The notes under the pieces are model-generated. The model was not told the DNA's origin. It worked only from the letters and a program-made list of their open reading frames with translations, and searched no databases. A program made the translations under genes and the position numbers. A stretch of DNA of 64,000 nt from Clostridiales bacterium UBA1770 (lineage in GTDB: Bacteria > Bacillota > Clostridia > Oscillospirales > CAG-272): positions 1-64,000 of the forward strand of contig DCGU01000054.1 of NCBI GenBank assembly GCA_002315325.1, read 5' to 3'. Shown one piece after another: positions 7,029-15,762 of this stretch (position 1 is the stretch's first letter; each line of letters starts with the position of its first letter).

Positions 7029-9173
7029 TCAGTTGAGCATACCCATGCTGTCCGAGAAAAAATAGGATATCTCTTCCTTCAGTTTGGGATAGGATGACAG
7101 TGTATTGTCCGCGTCCAATAATAGACGGGCAGCAGTGAAGGCCTCGGTCATCACGTCGGAATCACGGCACAGGCTTGCCATTTTAAACTCCACCTTACCG
7201 CTTTGCCGGATGGCACCGTTCCCGGGTGCCAGGAAATCACCGGGCCCGCGCTGTGCCAGATCCTGTTCGGCAATGGAGTAGCCGTCGTAGGTCGTGGTCA
7301 TGGTGTGCAGGCGTTCCGTAGCGGTTTTGCCATGGTCGTCACTGACCAGCACGCAATAGGACTGCCGACTGCCGCGGCCTACACGTCCGCGCAGCTGATG
7401 CAACTGTGACAGACCGAAGCGCTCGGCATTTTCTACAATCATCAGCGTGGCGTTGGGCACGTTGACACCGACCTCGATGACAGTGGTCGAAACCAGCACC
7501 TGCGTCTTACCGGCAGCGAAATCGTTCATGGCGGCCTCTTTTTCGACCGTCTTCATTTTGCCGTGGACAAAGGCAACGTGCAAATCCGGCAGCGCCGCTT
7601 GTAATTCGGCGGCATACGTTACGGCCGCCTTCAGGGGTGCCCGTTCGGGATGCAGGTCGCCGAACCCAATGGCGTCCATTTCAACCTCATCCGGTGCTTC
7701 CTCACTTTCTTCGACAGCCGGGCAAACGATATAGACCTGCCCGCCCAGTGCAACCTGCTTGCGAATGAACGCATTGAGACGATCGCGGTATTCTTCCCCA
7801 ACCAAATAGGTGTTGACGCGCTGCCGTCCGGGCGGCATTTCATCAATGCGGGAAATCGCCAGGTCACCGTACAACACCAATGCCAGCGTACGCGGAATCG
7901 GCGTGGCACTCATGGCCAAGAGATGGGCGTAACCGTTCTTGCCGGACAATACGGCGCGCTGGTGCACGCCGAACCGATGCTGCTCGTCAGTGATGACCAA
8001 TGCGGGGGACGCAAAAGTCACGCCGTCCGACAACAGTGCCTGCGTACCGATCACGACGTCGGGACGCTTTGCAGGGTCGCTGTCAGCCAGTGACTCGCGC
8101 ACGGCCTTCTTTCGCGCCGGCGTATCGGCGCCGACCAGGAGTGCCGTCCTGATACCGAGTTTTTCAAAAAGCGGGCATAAATCCGCATAATGCTGGCGTG
8201 CCAAAATTTCCGTCGGCACCATCAATGCCGCCTGATACCCGCTGCGCACGGCGCAAACGATGGCAGCCGCAGCGCACACCGTTTTACCGCAGCCGACGTC
8301 GCCGACCAGCATGCGGCTCATGGGATAGGGACGCGACATATCCTGCAGTATCTCGTCAACAACGCGCGCCTGTGCCCGCGTCAGTGCGAACGGCAGCACC
8401 GCCTTGAGTTCGTCCAGTCCCGTGACGGTACAGGCAGGGGCACTGAGTGCCGCGTTTTGTTTTAACCCTCCGGACAGCCCCATCCCGACGGCAAAGCAGA
8501 ACAATTCGTCAAACGTTAATCGCCGTTTGGCACGCGCCAATGCGTCGATGGATTCGGGGGCGTGAATCTGCCGCAGCGCATAGGCGAGCGTACAAAGGCC
8601 CGCCTCCGTGCGAACCGATTCGGGCAAGACGTCCTCCAAATCGGGCAAAACCACCTGCAGGGCAGCCGAAACGTGCAAAGCGATTTGCTTTTGCGACAGT
8701 CCCTCTGTCGTCCTGTAAACGGGCACCAGTGACGGCAGCGGAATATCCTCCGTCCACGGTTCGGCGAGCGGCGACGTCATCACGTAGTGGTTGCCGCTCT
8801 TCTCTACCTTGCCCCAAAAGCGGAAGGTATCCCCGGGGAAAAACGACGCGCGCAAATAATCCTGATTAAAATACGTGATTTCACAGGTGCCGCTGTCGTC
8901 GTATGCGCGGAACTTGAGGAACGTTTTATGGCTGCGCAGGCGCGTCAGATGCGGTGCCGTTGCAACCGTCAAAATAACGGCTGACTTACCATCCTCTCGT
9001 GCCGTCGATAATAAACGAATATCCCCGCGGTCTTCATAGGCGCGGGGATAGAGACGGACCAGGTCCGCCAGCGTTTCAATATGCATTTTTTGGTACGCAG
9101 CCGCCTTCACTTTGCCGACCCCGTAGAGATTGGCAATCGGCGTCTGCGCACCCGTTTGATTTTTTACATCCAT
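7029..9173 (-). CDS. recG: ATP-dependent DNA helicase RecG
   Basis: 714 residues, slightly longer than typical RecG. The N-terminal helical/wedge region has GVGKVKAAAYQKM (about 18-30) and the OB-fold element FLKFRAYDDSGTCEITYFNQ. Walker A is GDVGCGKT at 291-298. The DEQH box is at 396-399 in ITDEQHRFGVHQR. Motif III/IV regions include SATPIPRTLAL and STTVIEVGVNVPNA, and QLRGRVGRG marks the C-terminal helicase part. RecG remodels stalled replication forks and branched DNA. Its start overlaps the end of the upstream winged-helix gene by 10 bases, so the two are translationally coupled. It is the last gene of a run that begins with the nucleoside transporter. Confidence 0.97.
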   Translation of the reverse strand: MDVKNQTGAQTPIANLYGVGKVKAAAYQKMHIETLADLVRLYPRAYEDRGDIRLLSTAREDGKSAVILTVATAPHLTRLRSHKTFLKFRAYDDSGTCEITYFNQDYLRASFFPGDTFRFWGKVEKSGNHYVMTSPLAEPWTEDIPLPSLVPVYRTTEGLSQKQIALHVSAALQVVLPDLEDVLPESVRTEAGLCTLAYALRQIHAPESIDALARAKRRLTFDELFCFAVGMGLSGGLKQNAALSAPACTVTGLDELKAVLPFALTRAQARVVDEILQDMSRPYPMSRMLVGDVGCGKTVCAAAAIVCAVRSGYQAALMVPTEILARQHYADLCPLFEKLGIRTALLVGADTPARKKAVRESLADSDPAKRPDVVIGTQALLSDGVTFASPALVITDEQHRFGVHQRAVLSGKNGYAHLLAMSATPIPRTLALVLYGDLAISRIDEMPPGRQRVNTYLVGEEYRDRLNAFIRKQVALGGQVYIVCPAVEESEEAPDEVEMDAIGFGDLHPERAPLKAAVTYAAELQAALPDLHVAFVHGKMKTVEKEAAMNDFAAGKTQVLVSTTVIEVGVNVPNATLMIVENAERFGLSQLHQLRGRVGRGSRQSYCVLVSDDHGKTATERLHTMTTTYDGYSIAEQDLAQRGPGDFLAPGNGAIRQSGKVEFKMASLCRDSDVMTEAFTAARLLLDADNTLSSYPKLKEEISYFFSDSMGMLN

Positions 9174-9481
9174 GGATTCAAATAATACCCCGTGCCGCGC
9201 TTATTCAAAATAAGTTTGCGGCCGGTAATTTTCTGTGCCAACGTATTGACGTGGTGTATTTGCACGGAAACCTGTCCGTTGCTGCCGGTGTTCAGGCAAT
9301 CCTGCGCCAAAACGGCGCAGGATACACAGTCCGGCGTGCTTTCCATCAGGCGCCGCAAAATACGAGCCTGCGTATGCGTAACGTCCAAATGCGAGCCGAG
9401 AATCTCCGCGTATCCGCCTTCGTTAACCGTCAAATGGCGATAAGTTAAATCACTGCCCTGACGAATTACATCGGATACCAT
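9164..9481 (-). CDS. Orphan OmpR/PhoB-type winged-helix protein
   Basis: 105 residues made up of little more than a transcriptional-regulator C-terminal winged helix: a beta segment (LTYRHLTVNEGGYAEILG), a helical core with LDVTHTQARILRRLME, the recognition helix region NGQVSVQIHHVNTLAQKI, and the wing GRKLILNKRGTGYYLN. No receiver domain and no neighbouring histidine kinase are visible. It follows the permease gene by 5 bases and overlaps recG. AGAGAGGT precedes ATG 9481. It probably binds DNA, but its signal is unknown; it may act as a constitutive or dimer-controlled regulator of this operon. Confidence 0.75.
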   Translation of the reverse strand: MVSDVIRQGSDLTYRHLTVNEGGYAEILGSHLDVTHTQARILRRLMESTPDCVSCAVLAQDCLNTGSNGQVSVQIHHVNTLAQKITGRKLILNKRGTGYYLNPWM

Positions 9482-9486
9482 GGAAA

Positions 9487-10443
9487 TTACCTCTCTTCTC
9501 TGAAATAGTTCATGCCGAGGGACGAGGGCGGTTGATTTTCTTTCTTACCGCGAATACTGGTAATAATCAAAACGATGATGGTTACCAGGTAAGGAATCAT
9601 TTTCAAAATCGGTTTGGCAGCCATGGATTTGACAACGGTCAACCACGGAATGGTCGCCAAAATGGAAGAACAGTTGAATAGGAAACCGAAGATAATGGAA
9701 CCGAAAATGCCCATCACCGGCTTCCACAGGGCAAAGATAACCAGTGCGATGGCCAGCCAGCCGAAGGCCTCGATGCTTTTGTACGCCTCGAGAGAACCCA
9801 TGTAGTCGATGATATAGTAGAAACCGCCCAGCCCCGCAATACCGGAACCGATACACGTTGCCACGTATTTATACCGGGTGACGTTGATACCGACGGCGTC
9901 TGCCGTGGCAGGGTTTTCACCCACGGCACGCAGGTTCAGACCGCGTTTGGTTTTATACAGGAAGTAGGACACCAAAACGGCAACAATGATGGCCAAGAAG
10001 AACATAACGCCGACACGCTGCAGTGAATCGGTACGGGCAGCGAAGGGGAAGCGGAACATTTTCTTGGGTTTATACAGATACTTGTTGGGGTCCAATTGCG
10101 CCATGATGGTCATCATCAAACCGGAGCCGAACGTCGTCATGGCAAGGCCCGTTACGTTCTGGTTGGCACGCAGGGTGACCGTTAAGAAACTGTAAATCAA
10201 CCCCATCAGGGCAGCCATCAAAAACGATGCGATAATCGCACACGGCACCAAAAGGACGCCGGGCAACGTTTTGGCAAAAAGATTGAGGAAGAGACAACCG
10301 CCGGCACCGCCCATACACATAATGCCGGGGATACCGAGGTTCAAATGGCCGACTTTTTCGGTCAAAATCTCGCCGGTGGAACCGTAAATGAAGACGGCAC
10401 CAAAGGCAATGGAGTCAATTAAAAATGCAAGCCATGCGTTCAT
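9487..10443 (-). CDS. Nucleoside ABC importer, permease 2 (BPD_transp_2 family)
   Basis: 318 residues with about eight hydrophobic segments. It starts FLIDSIAFGAVFIYGSTGEILTEKVGHLNLGIPGIMCMG, typical of the YufQ/NupQ-type permease paired with BMP lipoproteins. The family EAA-like loop is LRAVGENPATADAVGINVTRYKYVA. The start overlaps the preceding permease stop by 4 bases (ATGA). With the other permease it should form the membrane channel. Cargo is inferred as purine nucleosides from the binding-protein family and the upstream guanine riboswitch. Confidence 0.9.
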   Translation of the reverse strand: MNAWLAFLIDSIAFGAVFIYGSTGEILTEKVGHLNLGIPGIMCMGGAGGCLFLNLFAKTLPGVLLVPCAIIASFLMAALMGLIYSFLTVTLRANQNVTGLAMTTFGSGLMMTIMAQLDPNKYLYKPKKMFRFPFAARTDSLQRVGVMFFLAIIVAVLVSYFLYKTKRGLNLRAVGENPATADAVGINVTRYKYVATCIGSGIAGLGGFYYIIDYMGSLEAYKSIEAFGWLAIALVIFALWKPVMGIFGSIIFGFLFNCSSILATIPWLTVVKSMAAKPILKMIPYLVTIIVLIITSIRGKKENQPPSSLGMNYFREER

Positions 10444-11560
10444 TGTGCCACTACCTCCTTTTGCGATTTACGGAAATGCATCTGATAGTTTAAGAAGAAT
10501 TCGCAGCCGATGATGAAGAACAGCGTCAGCCCGACAAAGATATCGGTCAGGGCACCCGTTACGTCGAACACGGACATAACCTCGGAAGCGCCGCGCTGCA
10601 AAAAGACGATCAGTCCGGCCGTTACCAACATAAAGACAGGAGAGAATTTGGCCAGCCAGGAGACCATGATGGCGGTAAAACCGCGCCCGTCCACCGAGGT
10701 GGTTGCCACGCTGTTGTTCAGCCCCGCACCGATTAAGAACCCGGCAAAACCGCACAGCGCACCGGACATAATCATGGTACGAATAATGACCTTTTTGACG
10801 TCAATACCGATATATTTTGCCGTATTGACGCTTTCGCCGACAACGGAGATTTCATAGCCGTGTTTACTGTAATTCAGGTACACGTACAGGCCGATGGTTA
10901 ATAGGACGACAATCAAAATGACCAGCAAATAGGGATTGCCGAAGGAAGGCAGAACGCCGTATTCCAGTTTTCTCATAACCATGGAGCCGTCCGTTACCCA
11001 TTTGGCCAGGCAATACGTCACCAAGAACGTGGCAACGTAGTTCATCATCAGGGTGATCAGCGTTTCGTTGGTATCCCAACGTGCCTTTAAGAAGGCAGGG
11101 ATGAATCCCCACAGGGCACCGGCAGCCAAAGCGGCGGCAAACATCAGGAGCAGCAGCAGCGGTTCGGCCATTTTCCCGCCGAACCAATAGGCCAAGCCCT
11201 CGGCAGCCAACACGCCGACCAGAGTCTGCCCTTCACCGCCGATATTCCAGAACTTCATACGGAATGCAGGCGTCACTGCCAGGGAGATGCACAAGAGAAC
11301 GGCGAGATCTTTCAGCGCTGTCCAAACGTAGGAACCGCTTTTAAAACTGCCGTCGATAAAACATTTGTAAAACTCACCGATACGGGCGGGATTTTGGCCG
11401 ATTTTGGGAATTAAGACGAAAGCCAGGATGCCGCACAGCAGAAATGCGCAAAAAACGGCGGCTACGCGGACCAGCATACGCTTCCAAAACGGCAGTTCGG
11501 CACGTTTGGTGATATGAACCAGAGGTTCTTTGACTGCTTTTTCAACAGAAACGGATTCGC

Positions 11561-11564
<4 letters not shown>
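10440..11564 (-). CDS. Nucleoside ABC importer, permease 1 (BPD_transp_2 family)
   Basis: 374 residues, longer than its partner because of a cytosolic N-terminal extension and an extra loop. It matches the YufP/NupP type: an N-terminal membrane segment (VAAVFCAFLLCGILAFVLIP), then RMKFWNIGGEGQTLVGVLAAEG and YSKHGYEISVVGESVNTAKYIG, the coupling-helix region. It overlaps the ATPase gene upstream by 4 bases (11561-11564) and the next permease downstream by 4, so the three are translated as a coupled set. AGGAGG lies 10 bases before ATG. Confidence 0.9.
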
Positions 11565-13270
<1,706 letters not shown>

Positions 13271-13304
13271 ACTCATCCTCCGTTTAGTGTATAAAAAGGG
13301 GGTA

Positions 13305-13331
13305 GGCAGGGCCCCAAAAAGGAGCCCTGCC
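13305..13331 (-). promoter_or_regulatory. Intercistronic hairpin between binding protein and ATPase genes
   Basis: On the minus strand an 11-bp stem (13321-13331 with 13305-13315, one G-U pair) closes a TTTTT loop. No T-run follows it. Hairpins here commonly protect the upstream binding-protein mRNA from 3' decay, so that more lipoprotein than transporter is made. That role is inferred from position. Confidence 0.5.
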
Positions 13332-13355
13332 CGGACGAAAATAAGTTAAACTCGA

Positions 13356-14630
13356 TTAATATTTAGCGTTGAGCAGTTCGATACCGTCGATCTGAACGTC
13401 GAAGTAAGGAGCGGAACGCTTGTCAGACTCTGCAAAGTAACCGTTTACGATAACTTCGGTATCGGGCGTGTAAGCAGGGTCGGTATCAACGTCAGCCAGG
13501 TAAGAGGTCAGTTTTGCGCCCTTCACGGTGAAGGTGTCGGTATCAAATACCTGCAGCGTGCCGGCCTTGAACTGAGCGACAACGGCGTTCAGCTTATCCA
13601 GGGTGCCTTCAGCGGCAACGTCCAGGTTCAGGCCGTACAGCAGAACGGAACCGTTGGCAATCGTGCCGGTCCAGTCGGTGTCGATGGGAGCGTTGTTGGA
13701 AACCTGCTTAACCAGGTAAGCCAGGTAAGGAGCCCAGTCGATGCTGGAAGAAATCACGTAGGTGCCTTCGCATGCTTCGTAGGTGGAACCGTTGTAGGTA
13801 ACGTTGGGAACACCGGCGTCTTCGCAGGCAGTGGGCGCACCCATGGAGTCGGCGTGCTGGGAAATCAGGTCACAGCCGGCAGCAATCAGAGATTCGGCAG
13901 CAGCCTTCTCTTCCACTTCGTCGTACCAGGAACCCGTGAAGGAAACCTTCATGGTAACGTCGGGGCAAACGGACTTAGCGCCCAGGTAGAAAGAGGTGTA
14001 ACCGGAAACAACTTCGGCATAGGTGAAAGCGCCGACGTAACCCATCATGGGAGCGTCGCCCTTCAGTTTGCCGGCAGCCTTCATCTCGTTGAGCTTCAGA
14101 CCGGCAGCAACACCGGCAACGTATCTGCCTTCATAAATGGAAGCGAAAGCGTTGTGGAAGTTAGCCAGGTTTTCGGTGTGAGCCATCGTACCGGTAGCGT
14201 GGCAGAACTGCACGTCGGGATATTCCTTGGCAGCCTGCAGCAGGTAGGACTCGTGACCGAAGGAGTCGGCGAAGATAACCTTACAGCCGGCTTCTACCAA
14301 TTCAATGGCTGCTTCGTAGCACTCATAAGCTTCGGGAACGTTCTTCTTCAGGATAACCTGGGCGTCGGACAGACCGAATGCAGCCTGTACGCGCTTTACG
14401 GCGTTGATGAAGTTCAGGTCGTAGGTGGAGTTTTCGTCGTGAATAACAATAACACCAATCTTGAAATCAGCGGGAACGGTAACACCGGTAACGTCAATTT
14501 CGCTTTCGGGAATAACGGGATCGGAGCAACCGAGTTTCTTGCCGGACTCTTCGCCGCAGGAAACGATTGCAAGGCTCATGGCAGCAATCATCATAACTGC
14601 CAGTACCAGAGAAAGAACTTTCTTGAACAT
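13356..14630 (-). CDS. BMP-family nucleoside-binding lipoprotein of the ABC importer
   Basis: 424 residues. Signal peptide MFKKVLSLVLAVMMIAAMS leads into a lipobox ending IVSC, so it is lipid-anchored outside the membrane. The body matches the BMP/PnrA family: FKIGVIVIHDENSTYDLNF, then HATGTMAHTENLANF, YVGAFTYAEVVSGYTSFYLGA and SWYDEVEEKAAAESLIAAGCDLISQHAD. BMP proteins bind purine nucleosides for ABC import. ATG 14630 was chosen because GGAGGA precedes it by about 7 bases and the signal peptide starts there; upstream in-frame codons fall in leader RNA. It is the first gene after the guanine riboswitch. Confidence 0.95.
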   Translation of the reverse strand: MFKKVLSLVLAVMMIAAMSLAIVSCGEESGKKLGCSDPVIPESEIDVTGVTVPADFKIGVIVIHDENSTYDLNFINAVKRVQAAFGLSDAQVILKKNVPEAYECYEAAIELVEAGCKVIFADSFGHESYLLQAAKEYPDVQFCHATGTMAHTENLANFHNAFASIYEGRYVAGVAAGLKLNEMKAAGKLKGDAPMMGYVGAFTYAEVVSGYTSFYLGAKSVCPDVTMKVSFTGSWYDEVEEKAAAESLIAAGCDLISQHADSMGAPTACEDAGVPNVTYNGSTYEACEGTYVISSSIDWAPYLAYLVKQVSNNAPIDTDWTGTIANGSVLLYGLNLDVAAEGTLDKLNAVVAQFKAGTLQVFDTDTFTVKGAKLTSYLADVDTDPAYTPDTEVIVNGYFAESDKRSAPYFDVQIDGIELLNAKY

Positions 14631-14702
14631 GTCTGTTCCTCCAAAATAAAATATATTTTTGCAAAGCGCTGCCCGCGGGCAGTGTTTTAACAACAAAAGA
14701 AA

Positions 14703-14728
14703 AGCAGGCGCCGGTACCGGCGTCTGCT
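14703..14728 (-). terminator. Terminator of the guanine riboswitch expression platform
   Basis: Bases 14717-14728 pair with 14703-14714 (one mismatch on the minus strand); on that strand the stem runs into TTTTCTTTTG. It lies between the aptamer and the BMP lipoprotein gene. Its 5' flank (14727-14734, read on minus) can instead pair over 8 bp with the 3' strand of aptamer helix P1 (14781-14788). That suggests guanine binding frees the terminator and shuts the operon off. Confidence 0.75.
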
Positions 14729-14781
14729 ATCGGTTTTTCCTTTTCTAAAAACAAAAATGAAAATAGAAAAAGAAACACTAA

Positions 14782-14846
14782 CCAATAGTCGCACATCCGG
14801 CTGCGCGGTAGAAACGCCCGAACCATCTTCATCGGGCCTATACTGG
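14782..14846 (-). promoter_or_regulatory. Guanine (purine) riboswitch aptamer
   Basis: The minus-strand sequence has the purine riboswitch layout. P1 is CCAGTATAG against CTATTGG. A P2 hairpin is closed by GCCCGA/TTCGGGC. The conserved J2/3 is GTTTCTACC. A P3 hairpin is closed by GCGC/GTGC, and J3/1 reads GACTAT. The C in GACTAT, at the position that base-pairs with the ligand, indicates guanine/hypoxanthine rather than adenine. It sits between xpt and the nucleoside transporter genes. I find no convincing promoter between xpt and this element, so it may act within a transcript that starts upstream of xpt. Confidence 0.9.
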
Positions 14847-14887
14847 AAAACTGTTCTTTGGAAAAAATATATAGAATTGAAGCGAAA

Positions 14888-15466
14888 TTACTGCTGTGTA
14901 AACTTAATACCCTGCTCCGGGCTCATGGACTCGATGCGGGCGAGTGACTCAACGCGAATCCCCTTGGCACGCAGCTCGTTGCCGCCGCCCTGGTAATCCT
15001 TTTCCACGGCGATACCGATACCGGCAACCGAAGCACCCGCCTGTTCCAAAATGGAGAGCAGCGCATGCACGGCGTTTCCGCTGGCCAGGAAGTCGTCAAT
15101 GACGAGCACCCTGTCGTCCTTGGAAAGGAAATCACGGGGAATAATCACGGAAAACGATCTTTGATGGGTGTAAGAGTACGCCTCGGCGGTAAACACGTCA
15201 CCGGCGATGTTCGTGCTCTTGCTCTTTTTGGCAAAAACAACGGGACAATGAAAATATTGCGCGGTTAAACAGGCCAATCCGATACCGGATGCCTCCACCG
15301 TTACAATTTTATTGACGCCGTCCTTTTCATACAAACGGTAAAACTCACGCGCCATTTCACAGCCGAGTTCCACGTCAATCTGCTGATTGAGGAAACTGCC
15401 TACCTTTAAGACGTCTCCGTCTGCCACGACGCCATCGGTCAGAATTCTATCTTCGAGCTTTTTCAT
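14888..15466 (-). CDS. xpt: Xanthine phosphoribosyltransferase
   Basis: 192 residues, the usual Xpt length. The enzyme converts xanthine and PRPP to XMP in the cytoplasm. The N-terminal MKKLEDRILTDGVV, the KSKSTNIAGDVF/YSYTHQRSFSV region, and the PRPP-binding loop VLVIDDFLASGNAV all match the family. ATG 15466 is preceded by GAGGTT; an in-frame ATG seven codons earlier lacks a good site. It has its own promoter and lies upstream of a guanine riboswitch and a nucleoside importer, so the set looks like a purine-salvage locus. No purine riboswitch is visible in front of xpt itself. Confidence 0.96.
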   Translation of the reverse strand: MKKLEDRILTDGVVADGDVLKVGSFLNQQIDVELGCEMAREFYRLYEKDGVNKIVTVEASGIGLACLTAQYFHCPVVFAKKSKSTNIAGDVFTAEAYSYTHQRSFSVIIPRDFLSKDDRVLVIDDFLASGNAVHALLSILEQAGASVAGIGIAVEKDYQGGGNELRAKGIRVESLARIESMSPEQGIKFTQQ

Positions 15467-15501
15467 TCCGATATAACCTCGCACCAAAAAATCATCGTCT
15501 T

Positions 15502-15530
15502 ATTGTACCACATATTCACAGAAATGGCAA
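15502..15530 (-). promoter_or_regulatory. xpt: Promoter of xpt
   Basis: Minus-strand TTGCCA (15525-15530) and TACAAT (15502-15507) are 17 bp apart, with TGG before the -10. It starts transcription about 30 bases upstream of the xpt ATG, leaving no room for a leader riboswitch. Confidence 0.75.
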
Positions 15531-15679
15531 TCGGCAAAGGTGGTAAAAATATGCACAAAACGACAGGGGCTTTTTTGGTTATTTTAACAAATCGTTCACA
15601 TTCTTTTGCCCGTTCCGAAGTTCATTGCGGGGCCTAAAAAATCGTTGCGTTTTTTATTTTAAAAAAGCGAAAAAAATCG

Positions 15680-15707
15680 TTGCTTTTTCCCAAAGTTGTG
15701 TTATACT
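15680..15707 (+). promoter_or_regulatory. Promoter of the DUF1854-ABC operon
   Basis: TTGCTT (15680-15685) and TATACT (15702-15707) are 16 bp apart, with a TGT extended -10. The stretch 15467-15762 holds only this promoter and the divergent xpt promoter; the remaining A/T-rich spacer shows nothing further. Confidence 0.65.
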
Positions 15708-15762
15708 TATGCAAAGAAAGTGCATACGCACACCCTGCTTATAAAAAGGAAGGTGATACGCC

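Noticed and set aside
15467..15530. Purine riboswitch in front of xpt
   Set aside because: The promoter places transcription start about 30 bases before the gene; the aptamer is instead downstream of xpt, before the importer genes.
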